DNA of 64,000 bases. Source: Tanypteryx hageni. Its lineage: Eukaryota > Arthropoda > Insecta > Odonata > Petaluridae. The first letter of the stretch is position 1; each line of letters opens with the position of its first letter. Location of the stretch: positions 130,096,470-130,160,469 of the forward strand of contig CM054114.1 in assembly GCA_028673005.1 (NCBI GenBank). The letters run 5' to 3'. The notes beneath the pieces are model-generated. The model saw only the letters and a list, made by a program, of their open reading frames with translations, ran no database searches and was not told the origin of the DNA. Of this stretch, positions 35,518-46,704 are shown piece by piece. A program made the translations under genes and the position numbers.

Positions 35518-35540
35518 AGGGAGGGAGGGAGAGAGAGGTG
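35435..35540. repeat. (GA)n microsatellite and GGGA repeats
   Basis: A long GAGAGAGA run is followed by four or more GGGA units at about 35511-35530. Confidence 0.9.
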
Positions 35541-38500
35541 AGCGAGATAGAGAGCTCATTTGAAAGGAAAATTTAATTAGTAGCGTTTGGATGCAGAAGA
35601 AGAAACGAGGAAAGGTCTTGGGCGATCCGGTAGAATTCTCGTTTCTCCTTCATTTGAATGTATTCTATTTCTTCCGCCACTTTGGTCTCTTGAGGAGAAA
35701 AAACTAATTGGATACTGTACATTTCCAAAAAAAACGAAACGGAAGAAAATTCCCAAAAACTCCTCTTCCTCGAAACAAACGGAAGTTAAAGGGAGCGAAT
35801 GGGTTTTAATTTACGGAGGAACGTCAGTCACTTGTTTTTTTTGGTAGTTTTTTTTTCTTTTGCCCGAACTCGACCGTAACATCGTTCGTTTTGTTTTCGA
35901 CTCTCATTTTGCGTGAGCTTTAGCGTAGGAACAACTAATAGTTTTCATTTTATCAAAATCAAGTGGGATCTTTTGAGTTTCCCGCGCTGGTCGTTGTCAT
36001 GCGGTGAAGAGCAAAGTGAGAAAGCCACGATAAAAATGGAGGGCAGTTTGAAACTTGAGGCATTTTGAGAATCGCAAATTTTATCGCTTTATACCCTAAA
36101 ATCACACGCTATATTCATCTCTTCATGATCGTATCTTACTGTATGCATACAATGGGATGAACTGCATTCATTAAATCTTAGGTAGCTATTTTGAAATGTG
36201 TCTTTCGGAAATCACATCTAGCATTTAGACAGATGTCACCGTAAACATTTTTTTCTAAAACCATTGATAACCGTACAAAAGCGGTCTAAAATATCTATTT
36301 CCTGATATCCGGCCTTTCGGTCATTAACACCCTTTCTCCACTCCCGTGTATAATTTTGTTATTTGTTTAGTTCTATTAAAATATTTAATATACATAGTAT
36401 CGAAAAAAACTGTTCAAGTTCCACTTTATACGAAATGAGACATTTCATCAGTACTATTCTGTTTTATCATGGATATATTTCATAGAGCTTTAACAGCTAA
36501 TCAATAAAAACCAAAACTCACGCTAATTTATCACGAAATTTTTAGTAAGGGCATTCATTGATTCAAAGGAGAAGCATCAAGCTCTTTTTATGATTGATAT
36601 CAAATTAACAAACCTTTTTTCTCAAATAGCGATAAAAGGTATGGTAAAACCAAATGGAAATTTCTGCTACAAAGCAGCCATTGCCACTGGTGTTTCACCG
36701 ATAATTGCTTTTTGAATAGAAGTACTAAAGGAAGAAAAGAAATAGGGAAATCTTCTGCATGGCACTGTTTGCTCATTTGGGTTTCTATAACTTTTTCTGG
36801 CCATCGGATAGGTACAGTCAAGAGCATTCTCAGCAGGATTAATGGAAATAATATGCATGACTAAGCATGAAAGTATTAATATACACTTCTGTTTATATAT
36901 ATGACATTCGATAGCTAATATTACGCATTTGAGCCATAACATATTCTTTCATCAAAGAGTGCCAGTAGCTTCGCCCTTACTATTGGATGACAAAAACTAG
37001 GCTTGTAAGATGACCCTTGTGCAACTCTCAATGACTCTCTGAATCTCCTGAATGAATACTGCATTCACTACCGGAGTCTCTGCTCCGTAGGCTGGATGCA
37101 AAGGTCAAAAACTTTGCTATTCAATCAACCGATACCGCATTAATTATTCCGAATGCATTCCATCGCGCACTCCCATCCCCGACGTTCACTTCTTCAATTA
37201 CGCATTTGACCGTTGATGTCAGCCGACCGAGTTGGACGCGGTTTCCTACTTTCCCCCATTGCATGCAATCTCCATTAATGTGCATGATACGGACGAACGA
37301 TACACGGTTTTCTTAAGGCTCGTCCTCAATGAGAAACTTTTTATTTATGGCTAGTTACTGATCCAAGCGATTGAAGTTATTACCTGATCTGTGGAACGAA
37401 TTCCATGCATATATAGTCAAAGATCTTAGGCCATGTTTATTTTAACTAATATGGCAAATATCTCTTCCTATATCAAGGAATTAAAAAAATAAGGCAGTCA
37501 ACTTTAGAGTGGATGGATAATGTTGTCTAGGCCAGCAGTAATTGGGCAGGCCGAATTGTTCTACAAGGATGAGAAAATCCAACGAGTCCCTGGATATTCT
37601 CAAGGATGGTTAACTGTATGCAGCAAGATTTGAAAGTGCGTAGCGATAAATAGATATTTTAAAAATTGGAAAAATATTATGTGTGATATGGATCAGTTCC
37701 ATTCCTCCCGGAATTGTAAGAGTACCCCATTTTCACAAATAATGCACCAAGCCCGCACACACACATTCATAGATACACTCATACGCGGGATGATTAATTT
37801 ATTTTAAAGCTATGTAATAACTACATCTATATATAGATGAAATATCGTATTACGCATATAATCATTTTATATAATTGTTTATTGTGAAATCATTATTGAA
37901 GTAATGATAGCGACAGTTTAATTTTGTCTCAGCTTCTTCAAGATTTCGGCAGTCATTGTATTTGTATCACGGCACAATTTGCAAGCGATGGCATTGCAAC
38001 AGAAAAAATTACAACTGCTAAATTAGGTAGTCCAAATAGCCATTAAGAGTTGGTGTGAACCAAATGCGCATTTTGTATGCATATCGACAGTCGTAAATGG
38101 TGATTCATCTGTGTTGAATTACGTGGGAGAACTACTATAAACATTACCACTTATGATGACTACTTTGTCGCCGAAATGCGACAATTGTTTTCTTAATATT
38201 TTGATAGAAATCGGAGTTATCAAACTAAACTTACTCAATCAAGTTGATTATAACCATAAGTCTCATTGTTTCTTGCTTGAACAAACAGGCGGAAAATTAA
38301 ACGTTTTATCGTTATTCTGTCTTTTTATAAACGTTCTTTTTATTGCCTCTATGGGTATAAATTTCCGAAAAATCTCTCCTCGATTCTTTCTCCGATGCTG
38401 CCTTGCCATAAAAATTTTCATCACGCAAATCGATTTGCCGCTTTTTTTTAAGTATAAAGCCCGGACAATTTCGACATTAATTCCCCTCAAATCTGCCGCA

Positions 38501-38690
38501 GAGCGATAAAATGTTTTCCTCCGAAACACGGAACCGTAATAATTCTTTTAGCTTCGAAAACAGATCGTTCCGAAATAAAAAAGGAGCGCCACAATCCCAA
38601 ATCTGACCAACCAAACGCATCATACCCGACGCATGTCTAATCCAAATATATATATACGTATTTTGCGGACGAAGGGATCACCCCCCGAAA
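35541..38690. other. Stretch with nothing recognisable
   Basis: Mixed-composition DNA with no recognised protein motif, SINE box or transposon end. Frames up to 118 codons occur at 38153-38529 on both strands and do not resemble known families. Confidence 0.4.
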
Positions 38691-38709
38691 GCTTCCGTGT
38701 TTTTTTGTG

Positions 38710-38795
38710 TTCATATATTTATATATATATGTATGTGTTTGTGTGCGTGTGTGTGTGCGCGCGCCCGCTGTGTATGGGTGTGTACACACACATGC
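38710..38795. repeat. (AT)n, (GT)n and (GC)n microsatellite
   Basis: The run passes from TATATATATATG through GTGTGTGTGCGCGCGC to GTGTACACACAC. Reading frames through it give Tyr/Ile and Cys/Val repeats and are not credible genes. Confidence 0.9.
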
Positions 38796-38984
38796 TCACG
38801 TTTACTTCCCCGAACCGCCAAGAGAGAAGGAAGTACAAACAACATTATTTTTATTTTTCCTTCGTATGGGTCGGCCACCCATGGGAGCCCGTACGCGCGA
38901 GGCTTCTCCCATACTGCGGTCACGCGCGTGACATGATTGGGGGCGAAGGTACAGAAGGAAGAAGAGGCGTGGGCGAGGGGGCGT

Positions 38985-39160
38985 GAAGGTCCGACCGCTC
39001 GACGAGTCACGTACGTCACGGGAATGCCGCGACGTTTTACGAGCGCTTGAGGAATCTGAGATGAGGAAGAGAAGACGAGAGGAGGGCGAAGAGGAGAGTA
39101 TGAGGAGAGGAAGAGAGGAGGAACGAAGAGTGAAGAAGGAAGGTGGAGCTCCCTCGATTC
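38985..39160 (+). other. Purine-rich stretch with a charged frame, probably non-coding
   Basis: The plus-strand frame 38983-39252 (89 codons) is dominated by Arg and Glu in its middle and shows no domain. It follows a microsatellite, and frames overlap it on the other strand. I do not call a gene. Confidence 0.35.
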
Positions 39161-39302
39161 TACTGTTAAGGGACATTCTTGAAACTCGTCCCGAAGTGAA
39201 AAGATTAACCCATCTCTTTCTCGTCGCTTTCTTAGGTAAATACTTTTGTTAAGGGCCTCCGTGATCCGTCGGAAGGATCGTTGCCCATCTATCCAAACAA
39301 TA

Positions 39303-39325
39303 AACGCCGCAAGATTCGCGGCGTT
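39303..39325. other. GC-rich perfect hairpin
   Basis: AACGCCGC (39303-39310) and GCGGCGTT (39318-39325) pair over 8 bp around a 7-nt loop. It stands out in AT-rich surroundings. Function unknown; chance is possible. Confidence 0.5.
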
Positions 39326-40230
39326 ATGTACTACCTATGTCTTTGCTCGCACTTCTCCTAGAGGAAGCGCGAGAGAATGAAATCACTGCGACAGTTGCTC
39401 TCTATCTTTTTGGAAAAATATTTTTTACTTAAAGCGACTGGATGCGCTTTTTACTCCTCTAAGGGAATGTTTTATAAGGATTTGCTGTTCATTCCTCTTT
39501 TCGTTCATGTCACATTTGCGTCTGTGAGATTTGAGAACAAGGTGGCATTGTCTATTACGTTAACTGGCAATGCATTCTCAATGAAATACGGTGTACTTTT
39601 TCGGCGTCCTGCTAACATTTCGCGAATGAAAACGTGAGCGATTTATAATCGCAAAATGCCGTATTTTCAGAGAAAATTTTACGAAAACTAATATGTTATG
39701 TTATTTTAACGGCATTGATAACTAATAGTACTTAGAAACAATCTTTTACGGTATAAGAACAAGTAGTACATATCACAATTGATTCCGAATTAATTGTTGC
39801 GAACATGGAGAATCGGTTTATAATTTCCTCTATTTCATTCTGTCCTGATCGATCTTGATGTGCTCTCTGCATTCAGTGCACCAAGTGAACCCATATTTGG
39901 GAGGTAATATCTGTCCATCTGTCCGCGTCTTTCATCACATTAACCACTAGTCTGTTTTTATTTGAGTTGGTGAGGAAGGTATACACCGAAAGTGGACGGG
40001 CGGTGTTCAGTTTGATCTATATGAACCAATTAGAACATCCCACTTATGTAAATTCCCAAGCAAACATTCAGGTATTTCTCTTTAATTATACACCTGTAAC
40101 TTATTGGCAGCTGCGCGTAAGACATTTCAAACTGATAGCTTTTCCTTATAGTTAGACTTTCAGAGCAAACTATAAATTATAAAAATGTTAGAAAACTCAA
40201 TGTACCTCGATATGGGACAAACCGTTCCTG

Positions 40231-41065
40231 TCCTTTTTACTTTCTCCGGATAGGAAGTACCTATACAGAAAGTATTGTTTTCATGAAAAAAATAGAATTC
40301 AAAAATACAACGGAAATACATATTTTAAGGTCCTCTGAGCACGTTTTGACTATTTTCTCGATGTCTGTGTCTGTCTGTCTCTGTGATAGGATTTTGTGAG
40401 CGCTCTAACACAAAACCTTATACTTGTGTCAATGCCAAATTTCATATTTAGAAATATTACTACACAATGAAGACCTGATTAGGTTTTGACAATAAATCGC
40501 TCAACCGGAAGTGGATGTTTACTCCGGTCATATTTTGTTTTTTGGCAAATAACACTTATAAATCTTCATATATGTAAATGGTGTTTAGTATAAACTTCAT
40601 AGATAATGTTATTTTATATAACTTTTGTTTGAAACATGTTTTTGTAGAACGTATTGTTAAGGAGATATTCTATTTATTTAATATTTGCTTTAATATTTGA
40701 TGAATGTAAAACAGTACTGGAATAAATGTCGTAGGAAATTTAATTTTCTACAAACTTTGTTCGATACATTTTCCCATATAAAGCATTGTTGAAGAGATAT
40801 TTTAAAAACTAAATTTTTGCTTCCACAACTAAACCACCTACCGGCGAGTATTGTAAACACTTTATGCTCCGTTTTATTTTCTTAATTGTTAGAGCTGCGG
40901 GGATATATACAATATCAGAAGGCTACGGTTTTATTTTATTTCTGTTCTTTGTAAAGTATTTAAATTCTTCTCGCAGTTCCTTAAAATATTTATTATCATT
41001 TAACCTATTTGGAATTCGTAAAAATAATGGAGAAAGTCATGCGTTGGCCACATCAGATTTTTCAT
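40231..41065 (+). repeat. Unclassified interspersed repeat X, copy 3
   Basis: Starts at TTTTTACTTTCTCC and shares the CATGAAAAAAAT block, the TTTAATATTTGATGAATGTA block, and the inner ending with TTGGCCACATCAGATTTTT. Only one inner unit is present, against two at 16.1-16.9 kb. Confidence 0.7.
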
Positions 41066-41084
41066 TTTTAGCGCGTTTTTTATA

Positions 41085-41560
41085 ATGCTCTTATGGATTC
41101 ACTCTGGCGTTTATCAGCGCACTTGCTTAAATTAAAACTGTTACATAACCGTAAGCGATAGAGGGCTGAAACTTGGAGTGTAGATTTCTGTGCTGCATTC
41201 ATTTGTTTTTCTTTAGATTTCAATTTTGAGAAATATACAGGATCGGATAGGGCTCCATTAAAAAAATATATTTGATATCTCCGAAGGTAGAAAAAGATTT
41301 AAATCTGAGATTTTGAGCGTACATTTCCGCATTGATGCCACTTACAAACAAGGCCCTAGTTACTGAGTATGTTGCGGTATAACCAAAATAAAAATAAATT
41401 GATAAAAGCAAAATCAACCAATAAAATAGGTGATCAAATTACAAAATATCCTCAGTTCGTCAGTTAGGGAGAAATCTTCATAGCTAAATAAAACACGAAA
41501 TATTAGCAAATTTAATAACAGAGGAAAAACAGCGCTAATTTTATTTTTTTCACGTTTAAC
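41085..41560 (-). repeat. Unclassified interspersed repeat Y, copy 2 (inverted)
   Basis: Reverse complement of the family at 17085-17520. Matching blocks include the TCTGTTATTAAATTT start, an AAGATTTCTCCC block and the GTGGCATCAAT block. It lies immediately after repeat X copy 3. Confidence 0.6.
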
Positions 41561-41564
41561 ACTC

Positions 41565-42200
41565 TACTTGTTCAAAATATGTGAACGCCGTTTGAATTTC
41601 ATCAAACGTATTTTGAATGTAGGCCAGATCGCGAGCAAATTTTAAGTCACCCGTTCGATGGCAGATGATAACATTTATTTGATGAGCACTAATATTTTAG
41701 AGGTATGTCAATTAAAAATTTTTAATCCCCGTCAGTTTCTTTCACGTCTGCCGAGTCGAAATATAATTTGGAGGATTGTATTGCCTAATACGGATTCTGG
41801 GACATAAATAAAATGTTCTAAAACGTGAAGGATTTCGAGTTGTTATTTGTACCATTAAGCTATAGAATTGTGGGCTCTAGGAATATATATCAACGTAATT
41901 TCAATGCTTAATCCAAAGGAAAATTGAAATAAAAAGTTCTAATAAAAGTTGAATCCAAACATATATTCACCACTTTATTTTTTTCTCCACTGTTATCCCA
42001 AGAAGCATGAGGCACTAGCTGAGGCATATTCTGAACGCTAATCTGCTTGGCAACATTTTTTTTTCCGAAAGTAGGCTAATGTTGGCAAGTTTCTCTTACA
42101 CCATTCCCGCGGCTGCGTGAACCGCGTAGTTCTTCGCATTCTTCACTACTATAAGAAGTGAAACGGGGGATAAAGGCTTGTTTTTTTGGCATGCATAAAG
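41565..42200. other. AT-rich stretch, nothing recognised
   Basis: No gene or repeat boundary recognised. Confidence 0.4.
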
Positions 42201-42210
42201 CAGCTGTAGC

Positions 42211-42329
42211 GTCATGAAAAAAAGAACTTAGTTACTTCCACAAATTTAAATTTAAATTTGTGGAAGTAACTAAGTTCTTTTTTTCATGATGAGTAAATTC
42301 CATAGGGTTGAGCCTAACCTCATTATTGA
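42211..42329. mobile_element. Fold-back insertion with perfect 39-bp arms, no spacer
   Basis: Arms 42212-42250 and 42251-42289 are exact reverse complements with no base between. The whole 119-bp insertion is flanked by exact 10-bp duplications cagctgtagc (42201-42210 and 42330-42339). A single-copy tail follows the palindrome (42290-42329), as in the two other fold-backs here. I see no hammerhead-like core. Membership of the same family rests on architecture rather than sequence. Confidence 0.8.
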
Positions 42330-42911
42330 CAGCTGTAGCATATTCCTAATCGATAGAATCTCTCTGTTTTCTAGCCACGACGGATTGTTGATTATTTTGG
42401 GCTGCTCGCCAGCCGTTGACTGCGATTGATTTAAGGGAATTAGCGGGCACCTGTGCACCCTACGGGCATCGAACGCGTGCTGCCGCGGTGAGGATCTAAA
42501 CTCTAGTCTTGCTGGTAAACGTTATAGCATTTGTTCGGTTTATTGCTAAGGAAAGCGAAGATACTCTCTATAGGAATGTGGATATTTATCGTTAGATAAA
42601 AATATTTGCAGTTCTAAACAACTTTATGCTATCATGTCTACGACGATATACGTAAATGCTCTGAAGGTCTTCAAAACTTTTTATATTTTAATTAACGAAA
42701 GTGTGTAGCTGTAACATATGGTTCTAAAAGAAACTCCTTGAATCAATTATGAATCCGAAAAATTACATTTTTCACATTCGCAAATAATAAAAATAATTAA
42801 TAAAGTGAAAAAACGCGCAGTAGCCGAATAGAAGCCGTATATTAAATAATAACCCTTTTCATTACAATCCCCATGAGCAAACCAAGCCAAGGGATTGTAC
42901 TAATATGTAAT

Positions 42912-43085
42912 CAGTGCCGTGACTAGGGTCAAACGAATCGGGGCGGCTGTCTTAAGCACCACAATTTGGAGTACCCCGCGCTTAGATATCATCCGTAAGG
43001 AAAGCCTAAGTTAAATTTGGCGGTTATAATGTTAACAGGGCCCCGCGAAAGCCGATATTCCCCGGGACCCACTCTCATCTAGTGG
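42912..43085. mobile_element. hAT-like left-end fragment
   Basis: The sequence CAGTGCCGTGACTAGGG at 42912 is a typical hAT-type terminus and is followed by GC-richer DNA. I find no matching right end or target duplication, so it is probably truncated. The right limit is a guess from the composition change. Confidence 0.4.
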
Positions 43086-43089
43086 TGGC

Positions 43090-44585
43090 CGTAACAGCGA
43101 TATAAAATGAAAATCACAAATGCTGAGTAGAAGTTAGCTTTAATGAAAAAACTTCCTTAGAGGTTCTAATTAAAATTCAAATGAGAATAGTTTTTCACGC
43201 AAGTCAATTTTAATCGTGCATCCCTCTTAAAACAGTCTCCTTCTGCGAACCACAAAAATAAATAAACACAATTTTGCGTTTCCACATTTACTGGGTTTTT
43301 AGTATATGCTATAATAATGCATGAAAACAATTATCATGCTAGATATTGGAGGAAAATGACTTACCAATTCCGGATGCGACAAAAATCTTATCAATAATCG
43401 AATAAAAAGCTCCAAGAAGACTTACCTGCAAAGGAAAAGAAATAAGATATTAGAAAATTTTAAATACAGTAAAAGATGTCAGCTTAGCATGCAAAAGTAA
43501 ACCTTGGCAATATAAATACTAACCCGCAATCTTTAAATAATTTCAACGTAAGGCCAAAGTACACAGTATAAAATATAAAGTGAATAATGTTCAGCAAGCT
43601 AATTGTTTTACTAGAAGTATAGCTACTAAGCGAACCATCTCAATATAAATCTTAAGAAAAAATTCTGCAATAGAGTAATATAACTGATTAGCATATACAA
43701 ATCGTTGTGCCTCATTCATATTCCAAACAAGTTTGGCTAACCATTTCGGAATTTCAACCTTGAGTATATAAAGAAGGCCTCGTACTTTCGTAAACATATT
43801 TGTAACAAGTAAAAACTTATGCTAATCTCAATAACATCTTTTATGAAAACAAGGTTCCGAAAAAAACGTTCTTGTTCTTCACACCCCAGAAAACATTCGC
43901 CGACGCTTTTATCATTCGTCCAATAATTCATCGAAAATAAGCGAAAAAGTTATCTGAAAGATAACATCCGTAAAATCACAGATCCACACCAGAATAGATT
44001 ACTCATGAATAGTAAATGAGGATCGTGATTCGTAAACAACCCCGAAAAAGTTTCCTTTTATTCCGTACGGGAAGGACGCGCAAATCGCCGGACGATCCTT
44101 ATTAATATCGTTAATTGGCGTGTATTTCCCGGCAACGAGTATCGCCATCTGACGGCCGAAGAATATATTACTGGCGGAGAAACTAAAAAAATCGGGAAAC
44201 AAAATTGGAGGACGATGCCTCAGACAGCGCAAGTCACTTGGGCCGCGTAATATCGAAGCACGCGCGCGGAATAAACAAATGAGAGACGTGACGCGAGGGA
44301 TCGACGAAGCCTGCGGCGACCCTCCTTCCCCGTCATCTTTCAACTCGCCTCCTACGTGGCAGTAAACCCGAATATTCGGGGAGAGAGGAAAAAATACAAT
44401 CGAAGATCGCCAAAATCCGAGTTATTCTTTTCCGTCTTTCTCTTTAGTAAAGAGACGGCGATGTAAAAAGAAAGGCGGAGGAAACAAGTGACTCTCGAAA
44501 AGGAAAAAAGGGGGAAAATGACATACAAGCCGCATCCTTTCACATCGTAAGCCATTTGTGTGTAAATCGAAGTGACTCTAGTGTG
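43090..44585. other. Mostly AT-rich; GC-balanced island at 43990-44345
   Basis: No recognised motif. The island at 43990-44345 has CG-rich, non-repetitive sequence and a 114-codon minus-strand frame (44343-43999) without a known domain. Confidence 0.4.
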
Positions 44586-44589
44586 TATG

Positions 44590-45750
44590 TGCGTACATGG
44601 GAGAAAGAGAGAGATGGAGACAAAGTGAGGAAGGGAAAGAAAAAAAGAAAGAAAGAGGTAGACATATAAAGGAAGACAAAGAGATAGAGGGAAGGAGGTG
44701 TAAATGGGTGAAGATAGAGAGAGAGAGACAAAGTGATAAAGAGAAAAAAAGATACATAGGAATATAGAAAATGGTAGATAGAAAAAGCGTCAAAGTGATA
44801 GAGGGAGAGAGTGAGACTGAGAGGGATATATGGAGGAAGATGGAAAGAGGTGGAATAGAAATAGGGAAAAATGCTGGAGGGAGATAGAAAGGAGGGGAGA
44901 TTGAATGGGAGGCAAAGTGATGGAGGGAGGGAGTTAGAAAGGGAGGTTGGGAGATTGATGGAGATAGAATTGGAGGAGGGAGATGGAGATGGGTGGAGAT
45001 AGAAAGTAAGCCAAAGTGAATGAGGATGGAAGATATAAAGGGAGGGAGTTAGAAGAGGGAGAGAGAGGGAGATATGAAAGGGAGGGAGAGAGGTAGATAG
45101 AAAAGAAGGGAAGGAAACGGGAAAGGGTAGAGGTAGAAAGAGAGAAAGTGATCGAGATAGGGATTGAAATTGATAGAATTGGAGGGAAGGAGATAGAAAG
45201 GGAGAGAGGGAGATATAAAGGGAGGGAGAGGGATAGAAAGGGAGGGAGGGCGATAGAAAGGGAGGGAGGGAGATGGAAAGGGAGGGAGTGAGATGGATAG
45301 GGAGAGGAGATGGAAATTGAGGGAGGGAGGGAGATGGAATGGGAGGGAGATAGATGGAAAGGGAGGGAGGGAGATGGAAAGGGAGGTAGGTAGATAGAAA
45401 GGGAGGGAAAGAGATAGAAAGGGAGGGAGATAGATAGAAAGGGAGGGAGCAAGATAGAAAGGGGGGAGGGAGATAGAAATGGAGTGAGAGAGATAGAAAG
45501 GGAAGGAGAGGTAGAATGGGAAGGAAAATGGAAAGGGAGGGAGAGATATAGAAAGAGAGGGTGAGATACAGAAATCGAGGGAGATAGAAAGGGTGGGAGG
45601 GAGATAGGAAGGAGGATATAGGGAGGGAGGGAGATAAAAATGGAGGTAAGAGATAGAAAGGAATGGAGATAAGAAGTAAGAGTGAGGGAGGGAGATAGAA
45701 AAGTGGAGAGGGAGAGAAAGGTGGCAAAAGGAGATAGTGGGGAATACCAC
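44590..45750. repeat. 1.1-kb purine minisatellite (GGGAGGGAGATAGAAA units)
   Basis: The plus strand is almost wholly A and G. Tandem, diverged units of roughly 14-20 bp (GGGAGGGAGATAGAAA and variants) are most regular at 45180-45470. The minus-strand frames, up to 395 codons, read as Ser/Pro/Leu/Tyr repeats in three frames at once, which is expected of a tandem repeat and not of a protein. Confidence 0.92.
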
Positions 45751-45754
45751 GCTT

Positions 45755-46085
45755 TTCTTACCGTAGAACGATGAAAAGGGCTGGATTTTGTGAGCAGGAG
45801 GATAAATCGGTTTTTATTTTGCCGAAATAGAAAAAGAAGACAGCTGAAGTTTGGAGGAGGGAGGAGAGATGGTTCCGAGGAGAGAATAAAAAGAAATACA
45901 GAGGGAGAGAGAGTCTTGGAGATGTATTTGTGCAGTGAGGTTTCTGGTCACGTACAGAGTATCCATATGTGAACTGTGGCAAGAATGAAACCCGAGATTC
46001 TAGAAGCGAATCATCGCTCGAAACGTAGTTTTTTTTCTCTAGTTTCTTCAAGCTGGGGTTCGTGAGTTTGAATAAGGACTTATCT
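45755..46085. other. Flank of the purine minisatellite
   Basis: Purine-rich at first, then ordinary DNA. No gene recognised. Confidence 0.4.
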
Positions 46086-46089
46086 TTTT

Positions 46090-46700
46090 AGGCGTTCTTT
46101 ACCAGCGAAGCGGTAATAGCGGAACGCCTTATGGGCACATTTAGTCCGTCCGTCCGTCCGTCCGCCCGTCGTAACTTTCATCTCCTAAACCACTGAACGG
46201 AATTTAATTAAATTAAGTAGGAGTGACCCTTATTAAAATTTATCGCAATCTTGTGATTTTTAGCTGAATCCGTAAATTAGAACTTCCACTTTACGTAATT
46301 AATTTAATAAACATACTCATATCTCGTTAAATAGCTTTCGTCAAGCAACAATTATAGACCATGAATATCTCTCCCTAGCTCTTATATGATCTGTAAAGTA
46401 TAGATAAAAATAAAATTCGGATAGAGGACTTCATTTAACACAATGATGTCCGCGAGACCACATAATTACGAGTTATAATTTGGAAGATAAAAATTCGAGA
46501 AAATGCCGAGCAAAACATCGCATATTTTGTTTACATCGATCGCTAAGACGGTTCTCTCGGCAAGCAATAATTAAACATCATATTTTTATCTTCCTAGCTC
46601 TTGTATAATCTGCAAGCTATATATTATTCGGATAGAGGACAAAATTTGCCACAATACAGTCCGCGAGACCATTTAGTTAGGACTTTAATTTCGAATGTGA
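46090..46700. repeat. Interspersed repeat with imperfect hairpin, GTCC run and two tandem units
   Basis: The element starts with an imperfect hairpin (AGGCGTTC at about 46091 with GAACGCCT at about 46130), followed by a GTCCGTCCGTCCGTCC run at 46146-46161. Two diverged units of about 170 bp (46360-46520 and 46521-46700) match the segment at 14980-15160, with shared TTTACATCGATCGCTAAG and GTCCGCGAGACCA blocks. No protein motif. Confidence 0.65.
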
Positions 46701-46704
46701 ATTT

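Noticed and set aside
39303..39325. Rho-independent terminator
   Set aside because: The window is eukaryotic and no T-run follows the hairpin.
44540..45727. 395-codon Ser/Pro/Leu-rich frame on the minus strand
   Set aside because: It covers the purine minisatellite. Several frames stay open at once with similar low-complexity peptides, which is a composition effect.
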